Source: WHSW01 sp963705955
GTDB lineage: Bacteria; Actinomycetota; Thermoleophilia; Solirubrobacterales; 70-9
Reading direction: 5' to 3'
DNA length: 64,000 bases
Assembly: GCA_963705955.1 (NCBI GenBank)
Contig: CAVPLH010000006.1
Coordinates: forward strand, 682,001-746,000
This document shows positions 37,007-44,627 of the stretch, in pieces (positions within the stretch are counted from its first letter, which is position 1; the number at the start of each line of letters is the position of its first letter). Under the pieces are notes generated by a model. That model searched no databases and had not been told where the DNA came from. It worked only from the letters and a program-made list of their open reading frames with translations. The position numbers and the translations under genes are program-made.

Positions 37007-38071
37007 ATGATGAGCCAGTCGAAGACAACGAGCTCACGCGACCGCCCGATCGGGGCCGGCGGTCGACGCCTGGCGGCAGCGTTCGACGTCGTCGCCGGTC
37101 TTCCGGCCCTCGCGGAGGCCCGGCGGCGTCTGATCGGCCTCTGCGAGGCAGAGTCGCCCCCGCCCGGCGAGCTTGACCGCCGCGGTGGAGGCGGACGTCG
37201 GGTTGGCGATCGCGGTGATGCGCGCCGCCAGTAACGGCGGCGGCGGCTCGGACCAGGTCGGTGGGGTGGGCGAGGCGGTCGAGGAGCTGCGGGCCGACCG
37301 GGTCGCGGCGCTTGCCCGCGATCTCGAAACCTACGACGTGCTCAACGACCCCGGGATCCGCTCCGAGCGCCATGAGCGATTTCGCCGCCACGGGGTCGCC
37401 GTCACGGGTGGCCGCCGAGCGGATCGCCTCCGTCTCGAAGCTGCCGCAGCGAGGCGAGCTCGCGATCGCGGCGCTCCTCCACGACATCGGCAAGGCCGTG
37501 CTCGCCGAGCTCTACGGGAGGCGAGCACCTGGAGGGGCCGACGAACGGGCGCCGCGAGTCCCCGGACGACTGGGTCCGCAACGAGCGCCGCGAGCTCGGA
37601 ATCGATCACGCGCTCGTCGGGGCGGTGCTGATCCGTCGCTGGGGGCTCTCGGCTACCGCGGCGACGGCGATCGAGCGACACCACACGCGGGACGCAAACG
37701 GACACGCGGCGGCGATCCGGCTCGCCGACCTGATCGTCCACCACGTCATCGGGGACCCGGTCTCCGTCGACTCGATGCGTGAGGCTGCGACCGCGCTCGA
37801 GATCGACGACGCCGGCCTCGACGCGCTGATCTTCGAGTATCCCTACGCGGGCGAGCGCCCCCGACGCCCGAGCGAGCATTGTCCGCTGTCGGCGCGCGAG
37901 CTCGACGCGCTGCGCGGACTGGGGGAGGGCAAGGTCTACAAGCAGATCGCCCAGGAGCTCTCGCTCTCGGTGAGCACCGTCCGCACCCACCTGCACAACG
38001 TCTATCGGAAGATCGGCGCGGTCGACCGCGCCCAGGCCGTCCTGATCGCCCGAGATCGCGGCTGGCTCTGA
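37007..38071 (+). CDS. HDOD/HD-type signalling protein with C-terminal LuxR DNA-binding domain (three frame breaks)
   Basis: About 354 aa after removing three extra bases, at 37173, about 37400-37415 and 37519. The N-terminal part (ELTAAVEADVGLAIAVMRAA) is typical of HDOD output domains. The HD motif ALLHDIGKAVLAELYG and AIERHHTRDANGHAAAIRLA follow. The C-terminus is a LuxR/FixJ helix-turn-helix: CPLSARELDALRGLGEGKVY, then SLSVSTVRTHLHNVYRKIGA. It is predicted to be a transcription factor whose activity depends on the HDOD/HD part; the signal is unknown. Three breaks in one gene make true pseudogenisation possible, but the corrected reading is well conserved. It converges on a LuxR-type response regulator gene. 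Confidence 0.7.
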
Positions 38072-38126
38072 GCCCGCGATCGATGACCGGGGACGCGCCC
38101 GAAGCCGGGCGCGGGGTTGGGCCGCG

Positions 38127-38750
38127 CTACTCGATCAGCGCGTTGCGGAGGCCGATCGCGACCGCGTGCGCACGGTCGCGCGCCTCGAGGCGCGCGAGGA
38201 CGCCCTTGGTGTGGGTGCGGACCGTCTCGATGCTGAGGCCGAGGCGCTGGGCGGCGCTCTCGGTCGAGAGGCCGTCGGCGTAGAGCTGCAGGATCTCGCG
38301 CTGGCGCCGGGTCAGCCCGCGGATCCCGTTGGAGCCCCGGGCGGCGGGGTCGACGAAGGTCTCCGCCTCGGCGGCGGCGTCCACGGCCTGGGACAGAGCG
38401 CCCGTCGGCGAGCTCTTCGCGACGTAGGCGGTCGCGCCGGCATCGATCGCCTGGCTCGCCGCCTGGCGCTCCGCGCGCGCTCCATGGGCGACCAGCCCGA
38501 GCGCCGGCCGGGCCCGCCGCAGAGCGCGGATCGCCGGAATCCCGGCGAGGCCGTCGCCGGTTCCCGTGACGCCTGGGGCGAACTCGACGATCGCGACGTC
38601 GAAGTCGCCGATCGCATTGATCAAGTCGAGTCCCGCCCGACTGTCCGGGGCCTCCTCGATGTAATAACGCTCGGCGAGCAGCCGCCTGACCCCCAACCTG
38701 ACGGTGGGCTGTTCATCGATGATCAGGCAGCGACGCTCGTCTGTTTGCAT
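38127..38750 (-). CDS. NarL/LuxR-type response regulator with Glu at the phospho-acceptor site
   Basis: 207 aa. The receiver domain keeps the acidic pair (LIIDEQPT, Asp12-Glu13) and the conserved Lys (AYVAKSSP, Lys112). The position normally held by the phosphorylated Asp is Glu56 (VAIVEFAPG), and the Thr/Ser switch position appears to be Val. The C-terminal helix-turn-helix is LTRRQREILQLYADGLSTES, then LGLSIETVRTHTKGVLARLE. The Glu could mimic constitutive phosphorylation, making it a phosphorylation-independent regulator. No histidine kinase is adjacent. It is divergent from the Rrf2 gene over a 170-nt region. Confidence 0.85.
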   Translation of the reverse strand: MQTDERRCLIIDEQPTVRLGVRRLLAERYYIEEAPDSRAGLDLINAIGDFDVAIVEFAPGVTGTGDGLAGIPAIRALRRARPALGLVAHGARAERQAASQAIDAGATAYVAKSSPTGALSQAVDAAAEAETFVDPAARGSNGIRGLTRRQREILQLYADGLSTESAAQRLGLSIETVRTHTKGVLARLEARDRAHAVAIGLRNALIE

Positions 38751-38854
38751 ATGCCCCGGTCCGGGGCGAGGCCCCGGTAGACGCGAGTGCCGAGTGGCAT
38801 TTCAACCGGCAAGCGGCCCAACGGGGCCGCCTCCAGCCATCCTAGTCAGCTGTC

Positions 38855-38909
38855 GCGGATGCGGTATCCCGCGCCCCGGAACGAGCGTGGTTTTTCCGCT
38901 CGCATCCGC
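38855..38909. repeat. Long inverted repeat upstream of the Rrf2 gene
   Basis: GCGGATGCG (38855-38863) is the exact reverse complement of CGCATCCGC (38901-38909), and a second pair GAGCG/CGCTC (38883-38887, 38897-38901) nests inside. The structure ends 14 nt before the Rrf2 ATG. It could be an operator or an RNA hairpin; which is not clear. Confidence 0.45.
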
Positions 38910-38923
38910 TACAAACCGTGCCG

Positions 38924-39322
38924 ATGATCTCGGTCACCTCGAAGTCGCGTTACGCCGTCGTCGCGATGGCCGAGCTGGCACGCTCGGGTGAGCGCCCGGT
39001 TCCGATCGCCCAGGTCGCCGAGCGACGCGGGATGCCGGTTCAATTCCTCGAGCAGCTGTTCTCGACCCTGCGACGCGATGGCCTGCTGCAGAGCCAGCGT
39101 GGCGTCAAGGGCGGCTACACGCTCGCCCGTGCGCCGGAGGAGATCACCGTGCTGGAGGTCGTCCAGGCGCTCGACGGCCGCGTCGGCGAGGAGGCCCGCG
39201 AGGCAGGGGGGATCTGGAAGGAGGGCGTCGAGGCTCTGCGCGACGTGTTCAGCCGGACGACGATCGCCGACATCGCCCGTCGCGAGGCCGACGAGGTCGG
39301 CGCCGGCATGTACCACATCTGA
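38924..39322 (+). CDS. Rrf2-family transcriptional regulator without cysteines
   Basis: 132 aa winged-helix regulator. The N-terminal DNA-binding part MISVTSKSRYAVVAMAELAR, VAERRGMPVQFLEQLFSTLR and the wing GVKGGYTLARAPEEITVLEV match Rrf2/IscR/CymR proteins. The region that carries three Cys for an iron-sulfur cluster in IscR/NsrR (GRVGEEAREAGGIWKEG here) has none, so cluster sensing is unlikely. It resembles CymR-type control of cysteine synthesis, and cysK-cysE lie 9 kb downstream beyond accessory DNA. The ATG at 38924 is preferred over a GTG at 38918. Confidence 0.85.
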   Translation: MISVTSKSRYAVVAMAELARSGERPVPIAQVAERRGMPVQFLEQLFSTLRRDGLLQSQRGVKGGYTLARAPEEITVLEVVQALDGRVGEEAREAGGIWKEGVEALRDVFSRTTIADIARREADEVGAGMYHI

Positions 39323-39333
39323 TCGAGGGGCCC

Positions 39334-40166
39334 TTATCCCGCATGGCTATGCGGTTTGTTGCTGTCGAGCGCCACTCGTGCGCCAGTGGGTGCGCCAGTC
39401 AGGTCCTCGCCAGCGGCCCGAGCCGCAGCGGCGGCGGCGTCAAGCCGGGCGGTCAGATAGCTGTCGAGCAGCCCTGCGGCTTCGTCCTCTGACCCTGGCA
39501 TCAGGTGGCCGTAGCGATCCAAGGTGATGCCGATGTTGGCGTGTCCCATGTAGGTGCTGAGGGCCTTGGCGTTGACCCCAGCAGCGATCATCAGGCTCGC
39601 GTAGGTGTGGCGACACTCGTGCGGGGTGATCCGGTCGAGTCCGGCCGCCCCCCATGCCTTGTCAGCCCGCCGCTGTAGTGCGTCCGGGGCGAACGGGTCG
39701 GCCGGGGTGCGCCCGAAGACAAGCTGCTCCCCCGTGCGCTCGACTCGCGACCGTTGCTCGATCAGATGCTCGCGCAACGCCGCGGCGATGGGCACCCGGC
39801 GGCGGCCAGCGTTCGACTTCAACTCGATCACGCCAAACTTGTAGTCCCAGCCGTGCTCGACGCGAAGCAGCCCGCTCGCGAGGTCTACGTCGCAGGCGCG
39901 CAGTGCTTGCAGTTCCCCTCGCCGCAGCCCGGCATACATGGCAGTTGCCCACAACGGGCGGTCCACATCCGGCACGGTGTCAATGAGCGCCGCGCCCTCG
40001 ATGGGATCGGCGATTCGGTCACGCCGGGCAGCCGAGCGCGGCAGCGAGAGCTTGTCGCAGGGGTTGACTGCGACCTCGCCGCGTTCGAGCGCGTGCCACG
40101 CTTGACCGTCACGGCGTCGGCGTCGAGGTCGAGCGCGACCTCCTCGCGGCGCTCAACGGGCGCAAC
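39334..40166 (-). pseudogene. Tyrosine-recombinase (phage-type integrase), N-terminally degraded
   Basis: The catalytic domain is well preserved: YAGLRRGELQALRACDVDLA (first Arg), GRRRVPIAAALREHL, ITPHECRHTYASLMIAAGVN (HxxR) and STYMGHANIGITLDRYGHL (nucleophile Tyr). The frame is open upstream from 39975 without a start codon through HALERGEVAVNPCDKLSLPR to about 40098. Beyond that, matching core-binding sequence (EEVALDLDADAVTVK) is in another frame, and the arm domain is missing. It is therefore a remnant. It ends 11 nt after the Rrf2 gene on the opposite strand and marks one edge of the accessory region. Confidence 0.8.
39339..39354 (+). terminator. Hairpin after the Rrf2 gene
   Basis: CCGCAT-GGCT-ATGCGG forms a perfect 6-bp stem with a 4-nt loop, followed by TTTGTT, 16 nt after the Rrf2 stop. 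It could terminate the Rrf2 transcript. It also lies within the last codons of the convergent integrase. Confidence 0.4.
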
Positions 40167-40483
40167 GGCGACGGCTCGAGCGCGGGCTTGTGGCGGTCGT
40201 CCCGCAACTGATCGCCGCGTTGGCCGCCCTCGGCAGGCACCCCTCCTCAGATGGCTCGCGAAGGCCGATGAGCCGCTGGCAGAGCGTCCGCTTCGGCGGT
40301 GCTCCGGCCCTTCTCAGTCGCAAGCACGCTCCCGGCGACCTTGCCGCGTCGATTCGCCAGCCTCAGCCAACTCTGCGGGTTTCTACGGACGCTACGTGAC
40401 ACGGGCTGAAGTAGCTTCGTCACGAACTCGGGAAGGGGGGTCCGTCATCTCCGCACCGATCGACTAACGGAGGAGCGGAGTCG
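40167..40483. other. Non-coding stretch within the accessory region
   Basis: About 300 nt between the integrase remnant and the next secreted-protein gene. Short antisense frames are interrupted and no protein family, repeat or RNA was recognised. The last 16 nt include a GGAGGAG ribosome site (40469-40475) for the gene at 40484. Confidence 0.5.
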
Positions 40484-40957
40484 ATGAGAAGGTTTCTTTG
40501 CGTCGCGGCTGTTGTCGGACTCACAGCCGTTTTGGCGACCCCGGCCCAGGCGGCCAGGCACAGCATCGACTCGACGATCAAGTTCGCGGACATCGCAAGA
40601 ACGGGTACTTTCCCGATCACAGGAACCGAGGAGTACGCCGGGACGATCAAGGGTGCGCTCGGCTCGGGTGCGATTGTTGGCCACAACGTCTTCGGACCGG
40701 TTCCCGCGTTTCACGGCACGGCCCGCATCTTCTTTAGCAAGGGCACGGTGAAGGTCACCTTGGAGGGCACCGGCGCACCGACTCCTCCCCCTAATCCCGG
40801 CGGCACAGGCTTCGACTTCTCCGGCACCGGCGAGGTCACGAGCGGCAACGGGAAGTACAAGGGCGCCCACGGCAAGTTCACGTTCTCGGGAAGTGGACCG
40901 ACCGCCGCCCCCCCGCCCACCGCGACGATTGTGATTACCGGCTCCGTCAAGTACTAG
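40484..40957 (+). CDS. Secreted protein of unknown function
   Basis: 157 aa. A clear signal peptide (MRRFLCVAAVVGLTAVLATP, cleaved after AQA) is followed by a Gly/Thr-rich mature part predicted to be all-beta (FPITGTEEYAGTIKGALGSG, FSGTGEVTSGNGKYKGAHGK) with two proline spacers. The family is not recognised; it resembles the many small exported beta proteins of soil actinobacteria. The ATG has a strong GGAGGAG site 8 nt upstream, so it is translated by the canonical route. Confidence 0.65.
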   Translation: MRRFLCVAAVVGLTAVLATPAQAARHSIDSTIKFADIARTGTFPITGTEEYAGTIKGALGSGAIVGHNVFGPVPAFHGTARIFFSKGTVKVTLEGTGAPTPPPNPGGTGFDFSGTGEVTSGNGKYKGAHGKFTFSGSGPTAAPPPTATIVITGSVKY

Positions 40958-41167
40958 GTCGAGAAGCTCGAGAAGGACCCCCTCGCATCGATCCAGGTCG
41001 AGGCAACCCGCGAAGCCCTGATAGCCCGCGAGAGTGCTTCTCGCACAAACGATCACCCCGCTGGCACAGCGCTGCGCGTAGGTGCGCATGTGCCTCAGGC
41101 AGACGCTTGCTCTCGGAGTAGACCGCCTTCGCTCTCGGCAGGATGCGAGCCGGCTCTCGAGCTGCGG

Positions 41168-41173
41168 GATACT
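41168..41173 (+). promoter_or_regulatory. -10-like GATACT box of SnoaL gene 3
   Basis: GATACT sits 9 nt before the ATG at 41183 with CTGCGG just upstream, a variant of the ATCGCGnGATACT block shared by the SnoaL genes. The roughly 210 nt before it (from 40958) contain no recognised gene. Confidence 0.45.
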
Positions 41174-41182
41174 GGTCGGGAG

Positions 41183-41599
41183 ATGTCGCAGGAGAACGTG
41201 GAGATTGCCCGCCGGATTTTCGAGGCATTCAACCGGACGTTCACGGCAGGGACCGACGACCTTTATGTGTTTCTTGACCCGGATGTCGAGTGGATTCCGG
41301 TCATGGCCATCCTTGAGGGACGGAGCTACCACGGCCACGAGGGGGTGCGGCAGTGGATCGAGGACATGAAGCGGGATTGGGAGGCGTTCGAGCCGAAACC
41401 GGAGGATTTCCGGGACCTGGGTGACGACCGGGTTCTGACCCTGGGCTCTTGGCATGCTCGGGGCCGGGGAGGCGACGCGCCGCTCGACTTCCCGCAAGCG
41501 GCCTGGCTGGGGCAGTACCGGGAGGGGAAGCTCGTGCGGATGCAGACGTTCACCGAGCGAAAGGACGCTCTCAAAGCCGCCGGGCTGTTGTCGGAGTAA
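41183..41599 (+). CDS. SnoaL-like (NTF2-fold) protein 3
   Basis: 138 aa: MSQENVEIARRIFEAFNRTF, LDPDVEWIPVMAILEGRSYH, GHEGVRQWIEDMKRDW and the tail RKDALKAAGLLSE. The fold and N- and C-terminal signatures match SnoaL 1, 5, 6, 7 and 8 in this window. The DPDVEW strand carries the acidic residue often used in the NTF2 cavity. Substrate unknown. Two decayed copies follow directly downstream. Confidence 0.8.
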   Translation: MSQENVEIARRIFEAFNRTFTAGTDDLYVFLDPDVEWIPVMAILEGRSYHGHEGVRQWIEDMKRDWEAFEPKPEDFRDLGDDRVLTLGSWHARGRGGDAPLDFPQAAWLGQYREGKLVRMQTFTERKDALKAAGLLSE

Positions 41600-41633
41600 G
41601 TCGGCGTAAACCGCTACTCGGTCCGGTCCAGGT

Positions 41634-41949
41634 GACGACACGGTCCTGTACTCGATTCCGGAGTGGCCCGATGACCCCGAGTACCACGGCCACGATCGGC
41701 TTCGAACGCTTGACCGCCAATGGCGGGACAACTTTGACGACTTCGGCTTCGACGCCCAGAGAGCTGCGCGACGCCGGGGACGCCGTCGTATCCCTGCATG
41801 AGCTGACCGGTCGGACCAAGGGCTCGGGTATCCCGATGACGATGCAGATTGGAGCAGTCGTCTCCAAGTTCGCGGACGGACGGATTGGTGTGCAGCGTCT
41901 CTTCCCGAGCTGGGAGTCGGCCCTCCAGGCGGCCGACGTGTCCGAGTAG
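41634..41949 (+). pseudogene. SnoaL-like gene remnant, N-terminus missing
   Basis: Only the region after the first helix is present (DDTVLYSIPEWPDDPEYHGH, RQWRDNFDDFGFDAQ), ending in a tail WESALQAADVSE. There is no start codon or MSxENVE N-terminus, and an extra A at about 41755-41761 breaks the frame before ELRDAGDAVVSLHELTGRTK. It is 34 nt after SnoaL 3 and probably arose from tandem duplication and decay. Confidence 0.65.
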
Positions 41950-41952
41950 GCG

Positions 41953-42100
41953 ATGTCGCAGGAGAACTTGGAGCTGGTGAAGCGCATCTACGCCGGTTTG
42001 CGCTCGGCGGGGTCGAGCGGATACTCGCCTTCTTGAGTGCAGACGTCGTGTTCCACGCATGGCGTCGCGTACGCGTCCGCTCTGCATGGAAGCGGCACTC
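41953..42100 (+). pseudogene. SnoaL-like gene remnant, C-terminus missing
   Basis: Begins with the family start MSQENLELVKRIYAGLRS 3 nt after the previous remnant. One extra base near 42010 breaks the frame; the continuation GGVERILAFLSADVVFHAW then loses similarity to the family. The tract 42100-42240 holds no recognised gene. Confidence 0.6.
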
Positions 42101-42250
42101 GTCGAGAGGTACTGGGCGGGGCGATCCGGGGAACGTCGAGCTGACCCAGCTGGAGGGCAACCCTCCGGGGCTCGCAGAAGCGGAGGTTGCCGCCGCGTAT
42201 ATCCTGAGCATGCTGTTCGACAAGACGCGCTTTGCGCACGAGGAGGACCT

Positions 42251-43225
42251 ATGTCACACCATTACTCGGGGGTTGATTTCGGTTTCCCGCTCGGCGACGC
42301 CCGACTTGACTTCTGCGACCTGTTCGCCTTCCCCAAGCCGGAGGACACGAACAGGTCGATTCTGATCATGGACGTGCATCCGTCCAAGGCTTTGGACCCG
42401 GAGGGGCCCACCACTACAGAACCATTCGCGCCGGAGGCGATCTACGAGCTCAGGATCGACACCGACGGGGATCTGGTCGCGGACATCACCTATCGGTTCC
42501 GATTCTCGCCGTCAGAGAACGGGGCGCAGAGTGCGACCGTGCGCCGCGTCGAGGGCGTCGACGGCGACGGCGGGGAAGCGATCATCGAGGGTGCTCCGGT
42601 GTCGAAGGGCCCAGAAGCTCCGGTGACGCAGGCGGGCGAGTATCGCTTCTTCGCCGGCTGGCGTAGTGACCCCTTCTTCTTCGACGCAGGCGGTGCCCTG
42701 AACGATTTCCAGTTCACGGGAGATGACTTCTTCGCCGACAGCGACGTATGCAGCATCGTGCTCGAGCTTCCCAATGGCGAGTTGGGAGATGGCGAGGTGG
42801 GTCTCTGGCACCGAGCGCTGGTGCCGGCAGATGACGCGAACTGGACCCAGGTGGAGCGGGGGGCTCGAACCCAGCTGGTCCCCTTCCTCGTCCCGAACGA
42901 GGAGAAGGACGCATACGTCGGCAGCGAGCCGGCAGATGACGCTCGCTTCGTCGACGTGATGGCCCACTCGCTGGAGCACACAGGCGGGTACTCTGCGGAG
43001 GAGGCCAAGCGGGTGGCGGGGACCTTGCTGCCGGACATCCTGCGATACGACCCCGCGCGCCCAGTTGCTTACCCGGACAACGGTCGCATGCTCACCGACG
43101 ATGTGGCCGATCCTTTCATGGCCATCTTGACGAATGGGAAGGTGAGGGACGACAAGGTGGGCCCACACAACGACCTGCTCCCCGAGTTCCCATACCTCGG
43201 GCCGCCACACGAAAACCGGACGTAG
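42251..43225 (+). CDS. DUF4331-family protein
   Basis: 324 aa, MSHHYSGVDFGFPLGDARLD then DLFAFPKPEDTNRSILIMDV, the N-terminal signature of DUF4331 proteins. Later features are AGWRSDPFFFDAGGALNDFQ and FLVPNEEKDAYVGSEPADDA. No signal peptide is seen although many homologs are exported. The biochemical role is unknown. The ATG follows AGGAGG by 4 nt. Codon use appears less GC-biased than the housekeeping genes (for example gtatatcctgagcatg just upstream), consistent with acquisition. Confidence 0.75.
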   Translation: MSHHYSGVDFGFPLGDARLDFCDLFAFPKPEDTNRSILIMDVHPSKALDPEGPTTTEPFAPEAIYELRIDTDGDLVADITYRFRFSPSENGAQSATVRRVEGVDGDGGEAIIEGAPVSKGPEAPVTQAGEYRFFAGWRSDPFFFDAGGALNDFQFTGDDFFADSDVCSIVLELPNGELGDGEVGLWHRALVPADDANWTQVERGARTQLVPFLVPNEEKDAYVGSEPADDARFVDVMAHSLEHTGGYSAEEAKRVAGTLLPDILRYDPARPVAYPDNGRMLTDDVADPFMAILTNGKVRDDKVGPHNDLLPEFPYLGPPHENRT

Positions 43226-43273
43226 CGGCGCCGATCGTCCGCTCTCACGTCGCGGACATTTGTCGCCCCGGCG

Positions 43274-43723
43274 TCAGGCGGGGGCGGCGGTCTTCTCGCG
43301 CTCGGCCTTCGCCGCCTCGACCAGCTGCTGGTAGCGGACCTGCTGTCCGGCGGCGCCCCAGTTGCCGTCGGGGACCTCGCGGATCAGCGTCCAGACCCGG
43401 AGCCCATCGCTCTCCGCCAGCCCAGCGGCCCGCAGCACGGCCTGGTTGACCGAGTCGACGAGGATGCCCTTGCGACGGTCCGAGAGGGCGCCGTCGGGGA
43501 CGGTGACCTGGACCCGGAAGCGCGGCTCGCCGCCGGAGCGACCGCCGACGGCGAGCGAGGCGGGGTCGATCTCGTTCGCGAAGACCCAGGTGATCGAGCG
43601 GAAGAACTCGGTGTCGGGCGCGCCTTCGGCCTCGAGCAGCTTGGTGGCCAGTTCGTCGAGTAGCTCTGTCTTCGCCTCGGGAGCGATCGCCCCGCTCGGG
43701 TAGGTGACGTCGATCATTGGCAT
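43274..43723 (-). CDS. Tautomerase-superfamily (4-OT/MIF-like) protein
   Basis: 149 aa. The start ATG at 43723 gives M-P-M-I-D-V-T-Y-P, placing Pro at position 1 after Met removal, the catalytic base of the tautomerase superfamily. A GGAGG site lies 6 nt upstream and excludes the longer alternative start. The protein has two beta-alpha-beta halves (EAKTELLDELATKLLEAEG; RRKGILVDSVNQAVLRAAG). Likely a keto-enol tautomerase or dehalogenase-like enzyme; substrate unknown. Divergent from a TetR gene and probably its target. Confidence 0.8.
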   Translation of the reverse strand: MPMIDVTYPSGAIAPEAKTELLDELATKLLEAEGAPDTEFFRSITWVFANEIDPASLAVGGRSGGEPRFRVQVTVPDGALSDRRKGILVDSVNQAVLRAAGLAESDGLRVWTLIREVPDGNWGAAGQQVRYQQLVEAAKAEREKTAAPA

Positions 43724-43766
43724 AGGGGTCCTCCAGACCATCGTGGAATTGTCCCGGTCAGCATAC

Positions 43767-43782
43767 TATGATGAGCGTCATA
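43767..43782. promoter_or_regulatory. Palindrome between the tautomerase and TetR genes
   Basis: TATGATGAGCGTCATA has exact 5-bp arms TATGA/TCATA around a 6-nt centre. It lies immediately before the preferred TetR ATG (43783) and contains TATGAT, a good -10 box 10 nt from that ATG. It fits a TetR operator that would repress its own gene and possibly the divergent tautomerase. Confidence 0.55.
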
Positions 43783-44367
43783 ATGACTGATGCCGGCGAG
43801 AGGACAAGGCGAAAGATGGTTCGCGGCGCAGCCGAGTTGCTGCGCCAGCGCGGCTATTCAGGCACCGGCTTTCGCGAGGTGATCGAGGTCACCGACGCAC
43901 CGCGAGGCTCGATCTATCACCACTTCCCGGGCGGCAAGGCCCAGCTCGCTGAAGAGGCGGTCGATTACGTCGGCGCGCTCGCCGGCGAATCGATCGCAGA
44001 CCGCGACCCGATCGCCGCCCTGCGCGGGTTCGTCGAGCTCTGGCGAGCGGGCTTCGAGCGCTCCGGCTACCGGGCCGGCTGCCCGATCGCCGCGGTGGCG
44101 GTCGAGAGCCACGACGAGGCACCGCAGCTGCTCGACTCCGCGGCCGCCGCCTTCGGTCGTTGGCACGAAGCGTTCTCGAACGGCCTGCGTACGAGTGGTC
44201 TGCCGGCCGATCGCGCCGACCGGCTCGCGGCGTTGGTCGTCGCCGCGGTCGAGGGAGCGATCGTGCTCAGCCGCGCCCAGCGTGACCCGGCGCCGTTGCT
44301 CGACGTCGCCGCCGAGCTCGAGCTCGCGATCGAGGACGCGCTGCGCCTGCCAAAAGCGCGGGTATAG
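43783..44367 (+). CDS. TetR-family transcriptional regulator
   Basis: 194 aa from the ATG at 43783 (an alternative ATG at 43768 lies inside the palindrome). The N-terminal helix-turn-helix reads RKMVRGAAELLRQRGYSGTG, then GSIYHHFPGGKAQLAEEAVD, typical of TetR/AcrR with the YHHFP recognition helix. The ligand domain includes GYRAGCPIAAVAVESHDEAP, as in a common LmrA/YxaF-like subgroup. Probably controls the divergent tautomerase gene; the inducer is unknown. Confidence 0.85.
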   Translation: MTDAGERTRRKMVRGAAELLRQRGYSGTGFREVIEVTDAPRGSIYHHFPGGKAQLAEEAVDYVGALAGESIADRDPIAALRGFVELWRAGFERSGYRAGCPIAAVAVESHDEAPQLLDSAAAAFGRWHEAFSNGLRTSGLPADRADRLAALVVAAVEGAIVLSRAQRDPAPLLDVAAELELAIEDALRLPKARV

Positions 44368-44368
44368 T
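44363..44368 (+). promoter_or_regulatory. -10-like TATAGT box
   Basis: TATAGT overlaps the TetR stop codon (TAG 44365-44367) and sits 6 nt before the ATG at 44375. Confidence 0.45.
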
Positions 44369-44374
44369 CGCCAC

Positions 44375-44596
44375 ATGGAGGACGCCCTGGCCATCGTCTT
44401 GTTCTTCGCATTGGCGATCGCCTACGCCCTGATCTGTCGCTGGATCGCGGAGTTCGCCAACTCGAAGGGCTACTCGTACTGGGCCTTCGCTCTGTTCTCG
44501 TTCTTCGCCACTCCGATCTTGGGCTTCGTCCTGGCGTGCCTGGTTCCGGAGCGCCGCGGGTCCAACCGGGCACCGCAGCGAAACGCGCCCGCCTGA
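44375..44596 (+). CDS. Small two-helix membrane protein
   Basis: 73 aa with helices ALAIVLFFALAIAYALICRW and YWAFALFSFFATPILGFVLA, and a short basic C-terminus PERRGSNRAP. The layout of small integral proteins with a glycine/proline break suggests a superinfection-immunity-like or generic membrane family, but nothing decisive is visible. Follows TetR by 7 nt with its own -10-like box. Confidence 0.55.
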   Translation: MEDALAIVLFFALAIAYALICRWIAEFANSKGYSYWAFALFSFFATPILGFVLACLVPERRGSNRAPQRNAPA

Positions 44597-44627
44597 TCGG
44601 TTTGCGCAAGGGTGCGCCGAGTCGCCC

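Noticed and set aside
40167..42250. Long minus-strand open frame across the secreted protein and SnoaL genes
   Set aside because: No recognisable family; it crosses several supported plus-strand genes and is best explained as a composition artefact.
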